DNA of 64,000 nt from Xylophilus sp. GW821-FHT01B05 (GCA_038961845.1 CP152408.1:1426001-1490000), one strand, 5' to 3'; shown: positions 50,583 through 60,906, counted from the stretch's first letter. Notes: generated from the letters alone by a model not told the origin. Translations and numbers: made by a program.

Positions 50583-51797
50583 ATGGTTTTTCCCGACTCG
50601 GCTGTCTTCAACGCCGCCATCGATTGGCTCAGCAATGGTCTGCTGAACTTTTCCTGGTGGGAGATCGTGCTGTACACGCTGGTGACCACCCACATCACCA
50701 TCGTCTCGGTGACCGTGTTCCTGCACCGTGCGCAAGCGCACCGCGCGCTGGATCTGCACCGCATTCCGTCGCACTTCTTCCGCTTCTGGCTGTGGCTGGG
50801 CACCGGCATGGTCACGCGCGAATGGGTCGCCATCCACCGCAAGCACCACGCCAAGTGCGAGACCGAGGAAGACCCGCACAGCCCGCAGACCCGCGGCATC
50901 GACACCGTGATGTGGCGCGGTGCCGAGCTGTACCGGGCGGAATCCAAGAACAAGGAAACCATCGCCAAGTTCAGCCACGGCGTGCCCAACGACTGGATCG
51001 AGCGCAACCTCTACAGCCGTTTCAGCTGGCAGGGCGTGGGCCTGATGCTGATCCTGAACGTCGCGCTGTTCGGCGTCTTGGGCTTTACCGTGTGGGCCGT
51101 GCAGATGCTTTGGATCCCGGTCTGGGCCGCCGGCGTCGTCAACGGCATTGGCCACTACTGGGGCTACCGCAACTTCGAGGCGCAGGACGCCAGCACCAAC
51201 ATCTCGCCCTGGGGCCTGATCATTGGCGGCGAAGAGCTGCACAACAACCACCACACCTACCCGACCTCGGCCAAGTTCTCGGTCAAGAAATACGAGTTCG
51301 ACATCGGCTGGGTCTACATCAGCATGATGCGCAAGATCGGCTGGGCCACCGTCAAGAAGACGGCCCCGAAGCTGCAGATGGGCGTCGTCAAGCCTGTGGC
51401 CGACGAGAAAACCCTCGAGGCATTGATCACCAACCGCTACGAAGTCATGGCCGGCTATGCCCGTGGCGTGCGCAGCGCCTGTCGCGACGAAATCGAAGCG
51501 CTCAAGTCGCGTCAGGCTGATGTGTCTGCCCTCAAGTCCGCCAAGCGCTGGCTGCACCGCGACACCGAAAAAGTGCCGGCGTCTGCGCTGCCCCAGTTGG
51601 CGCAGGCCCGTGCAGCCCACCCGGTGCTCGACAAGATGCTGGTGATGCGCGAAGAGTTGCGCCAACTCTGGCTCAACACCACGCATTCGCGCGAGCAGCT
51701 CACTGCCGACCTGCAGGCCTGGTGCCGCCGCGCGGAAGAAAGCGGCATTGCTGCTTTGCGCGAATTCTCCATCCGCTTGCGCGCAGCCCACGCCTGA
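50583..51797 (+). CDS. membrane acyl-CoA/fatty-acid desaturase (delta-9 type)
   Basis: A 404-residue di-iron membrane desaturase. The three histidine boxes are H48-RAQA-H53, H85-RKH-H89 and H220-NN-HH224, in the order and spacing of SCD/DesC-type enzymes. Four or more TM segments surround them. The C-terminal 150 residues are helical and unusually long. The ATG at 50583 is used rather than a TTG two codons earlier. The enzyme would introduce a double bond to keep membranes fluid. A palindrome upstream may bind a lipid-responsive regulator. Confidence 0.9.
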   Translation: MVFPDSAVFNAAIDWLSNGLLNFSWWEIVLYTLVTTHITIVSVTVFLHRAQAHRALDLHRIPSHFFRFWLWLGTGMVTREWVAIHRKHHAKCETEEDPHSPQTRGIDTVMWRGAELYRAESKNKETIAKFSHGVPNDWIERNLYSRFSWQGVGLMLILNVALFGVLGFTVWAVQMLWIPVWAAGVVNGIGHYWGYRNFEAQDASTNISPWGLIIGGEELHNNHHTYPTSAKFSVKKYEFDIGWVYISMMRKIGWATVKKTAPKLQMGVVKPVADEKTLEALITNRYEVMAGYARGVRSACRDEIEALKSRQADVSALKSAKRWLHRDTEKVPASALPQLAQARAAHPVLDKMLVMREELRQLWLNTTHSREQLTADLQAWCRRAEESGIAALREFSIRLRAAHA

Positions 51798-51823
51798 AAC
51801 GCTTGCGCTTGGCCTTGATCCTC

Positions 51824-51855
51824 AGCCGCCGGCCCATAAGGCCCGGCGGCTTTTT
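51824..51855 (+). terminator. intrinsic terminator after the desaturase
   Basis: AGCCGCCGG and CCGGCGGCT make a perfect 9-bp GC stem, followed by TTTTT. It lies 26 bases after the desaturase stop. Confidence 0.9.
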
Positions 51856-52181
51856 GCGTGGCGCGTACGCACCACTCATATCAGCAGGATACGGGCCAGG
51901 TCGTTACAATAGAGGGTTCGCAGCATGACGGCCCCGGTCGCCATGTTCGCGCAGCATCCCCGGAGGATGTTTTTCTGCGGATTCTCGGCCCGCTCCGCTA
52001 CGCGTTCCCGGCCGTCTTTCCACCATTTGCCTGCCGCAGCAGCCCGTCGCCACGACCGGACGCTGCGGGCGAAGCGCCTATCGCTTTCGCCCCCCACATT
52101 CCCGTCCGCTACGGGGATGCGTGAGCCACCTCCGTCAATGCCGCGCCGGGCAGATTCATCACCAATACGTAAAGGAATGCC
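51856..52181. other. long non-coding leader of infA
   Basis: 326 bases without a supported gene. A TACAAT at 51905-51910 could be a -10 element, giving a leader of about 260 bases. CATCC / GGATG (51955-51969) with TTTTT behind it is a short terminator-like hairpin. No homology to a known riboswitch was recognised. Confidence 0.5.
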
Positions 52182-52430
52182 ATGTCCAAAGAAGAACTGA
52201 TTGAAATGCGAGGTCGGGTTGACGAAATCCTGCCCGACTCCCGCTACCGCGTGACGCTGGACAACGGCCACCAGTTGGTGGCCTACACCGGCGGCAAGAT
52301 GCGTCGGCACAACATTCGCGTGATCGCGGGCGACGCTGTTTCGCTGGAGCTGTCGCCCTATGACCTGACCAAGGGTCGTATCACCTTCCGCCACATTCCC
52401 GGCCGGCCGCCGATCACGCCGCGTCGATAA
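52182..52430 (+). CDS. infA: translation initiation factor IF-1 (second-copy type)
   Basis: An 82-residue IF-1 with an OB fold that binds the 30S A site. Family sequence: [20 protein letters not shown], then [20 protein letters not shown] and [14 protein letters not shown]. It is longer than the 72-residue form usually encoded in ribosomal protein clusters, and Burkholderiales often carry two. It sits alone here, 3 kb from trxB, near which infA is also found in enterobacteria. A long leader (326 bases) precedes it. The stop abuts repeat A copy 7. Confidence 0.95.
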   Translation: MSKEELIEMRGRVDEILPDSRYRVTLDNGHQLVAYTGGKMRRHNIRVIAGDAVSLELSPYDLTKGRITFRHIPGRPPITPRR

Positions 52431-52526
52431 GGGCTCGCCCCCAGGCTACGCACTTCGTGTCTCCGCCAACCCCCTTCCGGGGGCAACGCCTGTGGACTGG
52501 CGGAGCCAGATCCACGGTGTTCTTGG
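52431..52526 (+). repeat. dispersed repeat family A, copy 7 (after infA)
   Basis: Starts right after the TAA of infA as GGGCTCGCCCCCAGGCTACG, then ACCCCCTTCCGGGGGC and a diverged hairpin GGACTGGCGGAGCCAGATCC. It runs to the stop of the convergent DUF2917-like gene. Confidence 0.85.
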
Positions 52527-52527
52527 T

Positions 52528-52845
52528 TTAGCCTGGGCTGCGGCGCCAGCGTAGGGCGAATTGGAGCAGGCGTGTCGCACTGCTGATCTGCGCGGTTTTC
52601 TGTTGCGGTGGCCTTGATGTCAGGCTCAGCACTGCATCTTCCTGAGATTCCACGGTCAGTGCCGTAGCGCCGTTGGCGCGCCAGGCTTGCGATGGCACGA
52701 GCATCTGCTTGCCTGTGGGATAGGTGTCGCTGGCCGCATGGCGCAGTGTCAAACGGCCCGCCAGGCAGCGCAGTTCATCGCCTTCCTGCAAAAGGAAGAA
52801 CTGTTCCTGGTGGGCTGCCAGGCGATAGGTGGGGGAAGATGACAT
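52528..52845 (-). CDS. DUF2917-like small protein
   Basis: A 105-residue protein that resembles DUF2917 (a small beta-rich family): LLQEGDELRCLAGRLTLRHA, then YPTGKQMLVPSQAWRA and LTVESQEDAVLSL. No signal peptide or membrane segment is visible. It is divergent from the MocR-type regulator gene with 175 bases between the starts, an arrangement seen in other Burkholderiales and suggesting regulation by it. Function unknown. Confidence 0.6.
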   Translation of the reverse strand: MSSSPTYRLAAHQEQFFLLQEGDELRCLAGRLTLRHAASDTYPTGKQMLVPSQAWRANGATALTVESQEDAVLSLTSRPPQQKTAQISSATRLLQFALRWRRSPG

Positions 52846-53020
52846 GGGAAACCTCGGCTGAGAATGAGCCCCTAGCGTAGAAGTGCGTCTGTTTTTCGGG
52901 CAGGCACAGCAGTGGGCTTCCTCGTGCGTAGCAGTGCGGTTTCCTTGGCGCTGTTATGCACCGCTTGGCCTCTGGCTGTATCTGTTGCGGTACAGGCTTC
53001 TCAGGCAAGATGGCCGTACC

Positions 53021-54505
53021 ATGCTGTCATCCGTGCAAACCCCGCTTCCCTCAATGCCGGACGATCCGCTGTACCAGCGGCTCGCCAGCCATTACCGCCA
53101 GGCGATCACGCAAGGCACGCTTGCGCCGGGTGTGCGCATGCCCTCTGTACGCGAGCTGATGCAGCGCCACAGCGTCAGCCTGTCCACGGCGCTGCACATG
53201 CTGCGGCTGCTGGAGGAGCAGGGTTGCCTGGAGGCGCGGCCACGGGTGGGCTACTTTGTGCGTGATCCGGCGCTGACGCGGCTGCCTGCGGCGCGCGAGC
53301 CGGATCTGCAGGCTCCGCTGGCGCCCGAGACAGCCTCTTTCATCGGCGTGAACGAGCGCATTTCGCTGATTTTGGAGAAGGGGCGCCGCGCTGGCGCCCT
53401 GCGCCTGGATCTGGGCAGTGCCATGCCGGCGCCTGAGCTATTCGACGCGGCCGCACTCAATCGGCTGGCAATGGCAGTGCTGCGGGAGCAGCCCAATATC
53501 CTGGTCTACGGACCCTCGGCGCCCACCACGCACCCGGAATTCCAGGCGGCCATGGCGCGCCATGCTTTGACCTTTGGTGTCAATGTGGCGCCGAGCGAGG
53601 TGCTCGCCACGCATGGCAATTCGGAGGCGGTGAACCTGGCGCTGGATGCGGTGGCTGAGCCGGGCGATGTGGTGGCCGTGGAGTCGCCTACCTTTTTCGG
53701 CATCCTGCAGGCGATCGAGTCCCAGGGGCTGCAGGCGCTGGAGATCCCCAGCAGTCCGCACACTGGCATTTCGCTGGAGGCGCTGGAGCTGGCGGCGCGC
53801 AGCCAGCCGCGCCTGAAGGCCGTTGTGGTTGTGCCGCACCTGCAGATGCCGCAGGGCGCGGTGATGCCTGATGCGCACAAGCAGCGGCTGGTCGCCTTTT
53901 GCGCTGAGCATGGGCTGGCGCTGATCGAGGATGACATCTACCGCGAGTTCGTCGAATCCCCGCGGCCTCTGCATCCGGCCAAGGCCTGGGACAGCAGCGG
54001 TCATGTCATTTACTGCGCCTCGCTCAGCAAAAGCTCTGCGCCCGGCCTGCGCCAGGGCTGGATGAGCGCCGGGCGCTGGCAGGCGCGGGTGCAGATGCTG
54101 AAGTTCGCACGCACGCGCAACATGCAGACCTGGTCCCAGCTATTGGCGGCACGCAGTGTCGATACGCCGGCCTACGACCGGCAATTGCGCCGCATGCGTA
54201 CCCGGCTGCGGCACCAGCGCGAGAGTGCGGCCCAGGCGATTGCGCGTCACTTCCCGATCGGCACCCGGCTCAGCCTGCCGCCGGGCGGTCTGAGCCTGTG
54301 GCTGGAACTGCCGCCGGGCGTGTCATCCATGCGCCTGTTCGACGAGGCCTTGGCCATGGGTATACGCGTGGCGCCGGGGCCGATGTTTTCCAACACTGGC
54401 CGCTACGAGCGCTTTCTGCGCCTGAGCTGCGGCATGCCTTTCACGCCAGTCGTGGAGGAGGCTTACCGCGACATGGGGCGCCTGATCGCTGCCCAGCTTG
54501 CGTAG
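53021..54505 (+). CDS. MocR-family regulator (GntR HTH fused to aminotransferase domain)
   Basis: A 494-residue MocR/PdxR-type protein. A GntR winged-helix domain (about 10-80: LYQRLASHYRQAITQGTLAP, then PSVRELMQRHSVS) is fused to a fold-type I aminotransferase domain. The PLP lysine is K337 in SLSKSSAPGLRQGWM, with the Asp in LIEDDIYREF. The ATG at 53021 begins at the HTH; 46 extra upstream residues in the open frame have no support. It is divergent from the DUF2917-like gene. Such regulators respond to PLP or amino acids. Confidence 0.9.
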   Translation: MLSSVQTPLPSMPDDPLYQRLASHYRQAITQGTLAPGVRMPSVRELMQRHSVSLSTALHMLRLLEEQGCLEARPRVGYFVRDPALTRLPAAREPDLQAPLAPETASFIGVNERISLILEKGRRAGALRLDLGSAMPAPELFDAAALNRLAMAVLREQPNILVYGPSAPTTHPEFQAAMARHALTFGVNVAPSEVLATHGNSEAVNLALDAVAEPGDVVAVESPTFFGILQAIESQGLQALEIPSSPHTGISLEALELAARSQPRLKAVVVVPHLQMPQGAVMPDAHKQRLVAFCAEHGLALIEDDIYREFVESPRPLHPAKAWDSSGHVIYCASLSKSSAPGLRQGWMSAGRWQARVQMLKFARTRNMQTWSQLLAARSVDTPAYDRQLRRMRTRLRHQRESAAQAIARHFPIGTRLSLPPGGLSLWLELPPGVSSMRLFDEALAMGIRVAPGPMFSNTGRYERFLRLSCGMPFTPVVEEAYRDMGRLIAAQLA

Positions 54506-54511
54506 ACAACA

Positions 54512-54546
54512 AAAAAGCCGCCGGGCGCAAGGCCGGGCGGCTTTTT
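54512..54546. terminator. bidirectional terminator between the MocR gene and rpmG
   Basis: AAAAAGCCGCC and GGCGGCTTTTT form a perfect 11-bp stem around 13 bases. A runs on one side and T runs on the other let it serve both converging genes. Confidence 0.9.
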
Positions 54547-54561
54547 CAAGGGCAGGCTGAA

Positions 54562-54732
54562 TTACTTCAGCTTGATTTCCTTGTATTCGACGTGCTTACG
54601 AGCTTTCGGGTCGAACTTGGTGATCGACATCTTCTCGGGCATGGTCTTCTTGTTCTTGGTCGTGGTGTAGAAGTGGCCGGTACCCGCAGTGGATTCCAGC
54701 TTGATCTTTTCGCGTCCGCCTTTGGTTGCCAT
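54562..54732 (-). CDS. rpmG: 50S ribosomal protein L33 (zinc-free type)
   Basis: A 56-residue ribosomal protein too short for many ORF screens. The N-terminus [20 protein letters not shown] and the middle [20 protein letters not shown] identify L33, ending EYKEIKLK. It has no cysteines, so it is the C-minus form that binds no zinc. The gene lies 15 bases downstream of rpmB on the same strand, the usual rpmB-rpmG operon. Confidence 0.95.
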   Translation of the reverse strand: MATKGGREKIKLESTAGTGHFYTTTKNKKTMPEKMSITKFDPKARKHVEYKEIKLK

Positions 54733-54747
54733 GGTGCAGTGCTCCTA

Positions 54748-54981
54748 TTACGCTTGGCCGCGTGCGCGCAGGTCGGCGAGCACGGAGTCGATACCATTTT
54801 TGTCGATCAGGCGCAGGCCTGCGTTGCTGATGCGCAGACGCACCCAACGGTTTTCGGTCTCGACCCAGAAACGGCGGTATTGCAGGTTCGGCAGGAACCG
54901 GCGCTTGGTTTTGTTGTTGGCGTGGGAAACATTGTTCCCGACCATCGGGCCCTTGCCCGTGACTTCACATACGCGTGCCAT
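54748..54981 (-). CDS. rpmB: 50S ribosomal protein L28
   Basis: A 77-residue ribosomal protein with the L28 signature [20 protein letters not shown] and [20 protein letters not shown]. It is a C-minus form, with one cysteine only. It starts the rpmB-rpmG operon; upstream to 55236 is a 255-base region with repeat A copy 8 and presumably the promoter. Confidence 0.97.
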   Translation of the reverse strand: MARVCEVTGKGPMVGNNVSHANNKTKRRFLPNLQYRRFWVETENRWVRLRISNAGLRLIDKNGIDSVLADLRARGQA

Positions 54982-55126
54982 GAGGACACTCCGATACTTA
55001 AAACGGCTGCCACAGAGAGTGTGGGAGCCTCACCTCGCCAGGAATGGGTGGCGGTAACCCGGGTTTACCGGAAAGCGCCCGGCACAAGGTGCACCGGTCA
55101 AATTCAGCAAAGCCAAAGAGTATAGC

Positions 55127-55222
55127 TCATCCCCAGGCTCCGCACTTCGTGTCTTCGCCAACCCCCGTCTGGGGGCGGGCGGGCCGCTTCGGGCGGCCGG
55201 GCGCAGCGGCCCTTGGGGAAGA
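55127..55222 (+). repeat. dispersed repeat family A, diverged copy 8 (trxB-rpmB gap)
   Basis: Contains CCCCAGGCTCCGCACTTCGT, then ACCCCCGTCTGGGGGC and GGGCCGCTTCGGGCGGCC. It points against trxB and rpmB, so it is the one full copy not co-directional with the preceding stop. Its right side is more diverged than in other copies. Confidence 0.65.
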
Positions 55223-55236
55223 GAAGGGCCGGGCGG

Positions 55237-56316
<1,080 letters not shown>

Positions 56317-56378
56317 TCAATCGCCACGATTGTAAGAAGCGATGAATGCAGGTGGTCTACAACAAGGGTGAGCGAATC

Positions 56379-57080
56379 ATGTCGATGGTGTCCGATCTGG
56401 AGCTGTTGTGCCGGGTGCCGCTGTTTGCCCTGCTCACGGGTGAACAGGCGCAGTTTCTTGCAAGTGCGGTGTCCAAGCGGCGTTTCAAGCGCGGCGAGGT
56501 GCTGGTCGAAGGCGGCCAGCGGTCCGACGCCTTGTATGTGCTGGTCTCCGGGCGGGCCCGGGTGGTGTCGGCCGATGCGCGCGGCCGCGAGGTCATCTAC
56601 GCCACGTTGCGCTCTGGCGATCCGGTGGGCGAAATGAGCCTGATCGACGGTCAGCCGCATTCGGCCACGGTGCGCGCGGAAATCCAGACCGATGCGCTGG
56701 TGTTGGACCGTGCCGCCTTTCTGCGCTGCCTGCCGCCCGAGGGTTCGGTGGGGCACGTGGTGATGCACGGGCTGGTGCGGCGCCTGCGCCAGGCCGACCG
56801 CACCATCGAGTCGCTGGCGCTGATGGATGTCTATGGCCGCGTGGCGCGCGTGCTGCTCGACGCGGCGGTGCCCGAAGGGGGCGGGGACGGCGGCCTGGTC
56901 TGCGAGAAGATCTCGCGCCAGGACTTGGCCAAGATGGTCGGCGCATCGCGCGAGATGGTCAGCCGCGTGATGAAAGATCTGGAAGAACGGGGCTTCATCG
57001 AGGTCAAGGAGGACGGCTCCATGCTCGTGCATGAAGGGGCCGCGCCGCCCGCCGAGCCCACTCCCGTGGATGCTGTGTAA
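56379..57080 (+). CDS. Crp/Fnr-family transcriptional regulator
   Basis: A 233-residue regulator with an N-terminal cyclic-nucleotide-binding-type domain (about 10-125: LFALLTGEQAQFLASAV, then GEVLVEGGQRSDALYVLVSG and GDPVGEMSLIDGQPHSATV) and a C-terminal winged helix (ISRQDLAKMVGASREMVSRV). No Fnr cysteine cluster is present, so it is not an oxygen-sensing Fnr. The ATG at 56379 follows AAGGG; an upstream in-frame ATG at 56346 is possible. It occupies the position of lrp in enterobacteria, between trxB and ftsK. Its effector is unknown. Confidence 0.88.
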   Translation: MSMVSDLELLCRVPLFALLTGEQAQFLASAVSKRRFKRGEVLVEGGQRSDALYVLVSGRARVVSADARGREVIYATLRSGDPVGEMSLIDGQPHSATVRAEIQTDALVLDRAAFLRCLPPEGSVGHVVMHGLVRRLRQADRTIESLALMDVYGRVARVLLDAAVPEGGGDGGLVCEKISRQDLAKMVGASREMVSRVMKDLEERGFIEVKEDGSMLVHEGAAPPAEPTPVDAV

Positions 57081-57117
57081 CCAAGAGTGCTTGGAGTAAG
57101 CTCGACGCGCTTGCCCT

Positions 57118-59457
57118 ATGACCTACTCTCTCAATACCTTGAACAACAGTGCTGCCGGCAAGGGGCAGCAGAAGACCGCAACTGGCGGCTTCATGCATGA
57201 ACTGGCGCTGATCGTCGGCCTGATCGGGCTGATGTTCTGGCTGATCGCCATCCTCAGCTATTCAGCGCAGGACCCGGCCTGGTCCACCACTGGTGCGATC
57301 GGCGCGCGGGTGGCCAACTGGGGCGGCCGTATCGGCGCCATCGTGGCCGACAGCAGCTACTTTTTGCTTGGCTACTCCGTCTGGTGGTGCCTGGCGGCGG
57401 GCGTGCGTGCCTGGCTGGCGTCGCTGGCGCGCTGGATGCGCGGCGGCGATGCGGTCGAGCCCAAGTCCTGGGACTCCAGCCGCATCGCTTTCTGGGTGGG
57501 CCTGGTGGTGCTGTTGTGCGCCAGTACGGCATTGGAGTGGTCGCGCCTGTACCGCTTTGAAGACCGGCTGCCTGGCGGGCACAGCGGCGGCGTGCTGGGC
57601 TTTGTCACCGGGCCGGCCAGCGTGAAATGGCTGGGCTTTACCGGTTCGGGCCTGCTGTGCATCGCCTTCGTGGTGTTTGGCGTGGCGCTGGTGTTCCGCT
57701 TTTCCTGGGGGCATGTGGCCGAGCGTCTTGGTGGCTGGCTCTATGCGCTGGTCGAAACCCGGCGCGAGAAGCGCGAGATCGCTGAGGACAAGGCCGCTGG
57801 CAAGCGTGCTGCCCGCGAGCGCGAAGTGGTGCTGCAGGAGGAGCGGGTGGAGATCGACCACCAGCCGCTGCCGGTCAAGATGCCAACGGCGGTGGAGCCA
57901 GTGCTGCGCGAGGTGCCCGTAAGCGAGCGCGTGGTGAAGGAGCGCCAGAAGCCGCTGTTCACCGAGTTGCCCGACAGCAAGCTGCCGCAGGTCGACCTGC
58001 TCGACGGCGCGCAGCAGCACCGCGAGACCGTGTCGCCCGAGACGCTGGAGATGACCAGCCGCCTGATCGAGAAGAAGCTGAAGGACTTCGGCGTGCAGGT
58101 GCATGTGATTGCGGCCTCGCCTGGCCCGGTGGTCACGCGCTACGAGATCGAGCCCGCCACTGGCGTGAAGGGCTCGCAGATTGTGGGCCTGGCCAAGGAC
58201 TTGGCGCGCTCGCTGTCGCTGGTGTCGATCCGCGTGGTCGAGACCATTCCCGGCAAGAACTACATGGCGCTGGAGCTGCCCAACGCCAAGCGCCAGACCA
58301 TCAAGCTCAGCGAAATCCTGGGCTCGCAGGTCTACCACGAAGGCAAGTCCATGCTGACCATGGGCCTGGGCAAGGACATCATCGGCAACCCGGTAGTGGC
58401 CGACCTGGCCAAGATGCCACACGTGCTGGTGGCCGGCACCACCGGCTCGGGCAAGTCGGTCGGGATCAACGCCATGATCCTGTCGCTGCTCTACAAGGCC
58501 GAGGCGCGCGACGTGCGCCTGCTCATGATCGATCCCAAGATGCTGGAAATGTCGGTCTACGAAGGCATTCCGCACCTGCTGGCGCCGGTGGTCACCGACA
58601 TGAAGCAGGCGGCCCACGGCCTGAATTGGTGTGTGGCAGAGATGGAGCGCCGCTACAAGCTGATGAGCAAGCTCGGCGTGCGCAACCTGGCCGGCTACAA
58701 CGTCAAGATCGACGACGCCAAGGCGCGCGAGGAATTCATCTACAACCCCTTCAGCCTGACGCCCGACAGCCCCGAGCCGCTGGAGCGCCTGCCGCACATC
58801 GTGGTGGTGATCGACGAGTTGGCCGACCTGATGATGGTGGTCGGCAAGAAGATCGAAGAACTCATTGCCCGCCTGGCGCAGAAGGCGCGCGCCGCCGGCA
58901 TCCACCTGATCCTGGCCACCCAGCGCCCCAGCGTGGACGTGATCACCGGCCTGATCAAGGCCAACATCCCGACCCGCATCGCCTTCCAGGTCAGCAGCAA
59001 GATCGACAGCCGCACCATCCTCGACCAGATGGGCGCCGAGGCGCTGCTGGGCATGGGTGACATGCTCTACATGGCCAGCGGCACCGGCCTGCCGGTTCGT
59101 GTGCACGGCGCGTTCGTGAGCGATGAAGAAGTGCATCGCGTTGTCAGTTATTTGAAAGAGCAGGGCGGCGAGCCCAACTACATCGAGGGCGTGCTCGAAG
59201 GCGGCACCGTCGACGGCGACAGCACCGATTACCCCGGCAGCGACGGTGGCGATGCAGAGAAAGACCCGATGTACGACCAGGCCGTGGAAGTGGTGCTCAA
59301 GAACCGCAAGGCCAGCATTTCGCTGGTGCAGCGCCACCTGAAGATCGGTTACAACCGCGCCGCGCGGCTGGTCGAAGATATGGAAAAAGCCGGCATGGTC
59401 AGTGCCATGAATGGTGCTGGCCAGCGCGACATCCTGGTCCCTACGCGGGACGAATAA
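57118..59457 (+). CDS. ftsK: DNA translocase FtsK
   Basis: Divisome membrane protein and DNA pump that helps resolve the chromosome terminus. 779 residues: four TM segments in the first 215 residues, a short linker (about 215-330), the RecA-like motor with Walker A GTTGSGKS (440-447) and Walker [14 protein letters not shown], and a C-terminal gamma winged helix ([20 protein letters not shown]) for KOPS reading. The linker is far shorter than in E. coli FtsK, as in many betaproteobacteria. It starts 37 bases after the Crp-family gene and precedes lolA by 35 bases. Confidence 0.97.
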   Translation: MTYSLNTLNNSAAGKGQQKTATGGFMHELALIVGLIGLMFWLIAILSYSAQDPAWSTTGAIGARVANWGGRIGAIVADSSYFLLGYSVWWCLAAGVRAWLASLARWMRGGDAVEPKSWDSSRIAFWVGLVVLLCASTALEWSRLYRFEDRLPGGHSGGVLGFVTGPASVKWLGFTGSGLLCIAFVVFGVALVFRFSWGHVAERLGGWLYALVETRREKREIAEDKAAGKRAAREREVVLQEERVEIDHQPLPVKMPTAVEPVLREVPVSERVVKERQKPLFTELPDSKLPQVDLLDGAQQHRETVSPETLEMTSRLIEKKLKDFGVQVHVIAASPGPVVTRYEIEPATGVKGSQIVGLAKDLARSLSLVSIRVVETIPGKNYMALELPNAKRQTIKLSEILGSQVYHEGKSMLTMGLGKDIIGNPVVADLAKMPHVLVAGTTGSGKSVGINAMILSLLYKAEARDVRLLMIDPKMLEMSVYEGIPHLLAPVVTDMKQAAHGLNWCVAEMERRYKLMSKLGVRNLAGYNVKIDDAKAREEFIYNPFSLTPDSPEPLERLPHIVVVIDELADLMMVVGKKIEELIARLAQKARAAGIHLILATQRPSVDVITGLIKANIPTRIAFQVSSKIDSRTILDQMGAEALLGMGDMLYMASGTGLPVRVHGAFVSDEEVHRVVSYLKEQGGEPNYIEGVLEGGTVDGDSTDYPGSDGGDAEKDPMYDQAVEVVLKNRKASISLVQRHLKIGYNRAARLVEDMEKAGMVSAMNGAGQRDILVPTRDE

Positions 59458-59492
59458 GCGCGGCCCAAGGGGCCGCCCCGAAAGCCTTTTGC

Positions 59493-60158
59493 ATGACCCT
59501 GCACCTCCGCCGCCGCGCGCTTCTGCTGCGCACTTCGATTGCTATTGCTTTTGTAGCTATAGGCCAAGGCCCTGCCTGGGCTGATGGCCTGTCCAGCCTT
59601 GAAGGCTTCATGCGCGGCGCGCAAAGCGGCCGGGCTGACTTCACCCAGACCGTGACCGCACCGGCGCGCACCGGCGAGGCCGCGCGCAGCAAGACCTCGA
59701 CCGGCACCTTTGAATTCCAGCGGCCGAACCGCTTCAGGTTTGTCTACACCAAGCCTTTTGCGCAGACCCTGGTGGCCGACGGCAAGACGCTCTGGATGTA
59801 CGACGTGGACCTGAACCAGGTCACCGCGCGTCAGCAATCGCAAGTGCTGGGCTCCACGCCCGCGGCGCTGATTGCGTCGGCGCCCAACCTGCAGGCGCTG
59901 GAGAAGGATTTCACCCTGCAGGCCGAGCCCGACCGCGACGGCCTGCAATGGGTCACCGCCACGCCCAAGAGCCGTGACGGCCAATTGCAGAACGTGCGCG
60001 TGGGCTTCAAGAACGACCAACTGGCTGCGCTCGACATCCTCGACAGCTTTGGCCAGCGCTCGGTGCTGAGCTTCAGCAACCTGCAGTCCAACTTGGCGCT
60101 GCCCGCCAGCACCTTCGACTTCAAGCCGCCTGCGGGCACGGACGTGATCCGCCAGTGA
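59493..60158 (+). CDS. lolA: outer-membrane lipoprotein carrier protein LolA
   Basis: Periplasmic chaperone that carries lipoproteins from LolCDE to LolB. The 221-residue precursor starts with a basic N-region (LHLRRR), a hydrophobic core and a cut after AWA (residue 30). The mature part has the LolA fold with GEFQFQRPNRFRF-like text (GTFEFQRPNRFRF), FAQTLVADGKTLWMYD and DVDLNQVTAR. The signal peptide residues 16-35 are coded by a near-complete repeat B copy. The partners lolC/lolF and lolD lie at 2979-5056. Confidence 0.95.
   Translation: MTLHLRRRALLLRTSIAIAFVAIGQGPAWADGLSSLEGFMRGAQSGRADFTQTVTAPARTGEAARSKTSTGTFEFQRPNRFRFVYTKPFAQTLVADGKTLWMYDVDLNQVTARQQSQVLGSTPAALIASAPNLQALEKDFTLQAEPDRDGLQWVTATPKSRDGQLQNVRVGFKNDQLAALDILDSFGQRSVLSFSNLQSNLALPASTFDFKPPAGTDVIRQ
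59539..59598 (+). repeat. repeat family B inside the lolA signal peptide
   Basis: GCTATTGCTTTTGTAGCTAT, then AGGCCAAGGCCCTGCCTGGG and CTGATGGCCTGTCC line up with the intergenic copy at 60171. It codes the hydrophobic core AIAFVAI and the cleavage region AWA in frame. Confidence 0.7.
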
Positions 60159-60170
60159 TGTGGCGGGCCT

Positions 60171-60239
60171 AAGCTCTATTTTTTATAGCTAGAAGCCCAG
60201 GCCCCGCCTGGGCTAGAGGCCTATTTGGCTTGAATTCTG
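60171..60239 (+). repeat. dispersed repeat family B, intergenic copy after lolA
   Basis: GCTCTATTTTTTATAGCTAG, then AAGCCCAGGCCCCGCCTGGG and CTAGAGGCCTATTTGGC. Perfect AGCCCAGGC / GCCTGGGCT hairpin between the convergent lolA and GST-like genes. The best intact copy in the window. Confidence 0.9.
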
Positions 60240-60875
60240 TCAGCCGGGCTGGATCACGGTGCCCGGCCCGTGCGGCGCAGCCCGGAATGCCGGCAGCGCC
60301 TCGGCCTGCGCCGAGAGCGCGCACAGGCCGGGATAGCGCGCCGCCTCCACTTGCCCCGGCACCATCTGCTGCGCGAAATGCCAGGCCACGGCCGTGCTGA
60401 TGGTGGCCTGGTCCGGGGTTGCGAGCGGGGCGCCATGGGCATGGGCCAACCCCGCTTCGAGCGCATCGAAGGCCGCCTGCAACTGCCCGGTCACGCGCGT
60501 CAGCCAGGGCTGGTGCAGCTTCTCTGCCGGTCGCAGCTCATGCTCGTAGACGATCTGCACGCTCTTCTCGCAGGCCGCCAGCGCCAGACCGATGCACCGC
60601 AGCGCATGCTGGCGCGCGGTGATGTCGGTGGGCATCAGGCTCTTGGCCGGCGCGGCCAGTGCCTCGGCGTAGTCCAGGATCAGGCTGGAGTCCATCAGTA
60701 CCTCGCCGTCATCGCAGACCAGGGTTGGCGCCTTCACCACGGGGTTGATCTGCTGGAACTCTGCAAAGCTGCGAAACACCGAGAGCGATTGGTGCTCGAA
60801 GCGCAGGCCCAGCAACTGCAGTGATATGGCGACGCGGCGCACATAAGGGGAGTCGAGCATTCCTACGAGTTGCAT
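60240..60875 (-). CDS. glutathione S-transferase-like protein
   Basis: A 211-residue GST-fold protein. The thioredoxin-like N-domain begins MQLVGMLDSPYVRRVAISLQ, with the active-site serine/tyrosine region SPYVRR, and LMDSSLILDYAEAL is the glutathione-binding SNAIL-type block. The C-terminal helical domain follows. It probably conjugates glutathione or acts in stress handling; no partner suggests a substrate. The ATG at 60875 gives the family start. First of four minus-strand genes inserted between lolA and rarA. Confidence 0.85.
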   Translation of the reverse strand: MQLVGMLDSPYVRRVAISLQLLGLRFEHQSLSVFRSFAEFQQINPVVKAPTLVCDDGEVLMDSSLILDYAEALAAPAKSLMPTDITARQHALRCIGLALAACEKSVQIVYEHELRPAEKLHQPWLTRVTGQLQAAFDALEAGLAHAHGAPLATPDQATISTAVAWHFAQQMVPGQVEAARYPGLCALSAQAEALPAFRAAPHGPGTVIQPG

Positions 60876-60906
60876 GGTCCTTTTTTCCTGCAAGTTGGGG
60901 GATTTG

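Noticed and set aside
57262..59337. 691-residue open frame opposite ftsK
   Set aside because: Shadow in GC-rich DNA, His/Gln/Ala-rich with no recognisable domain.
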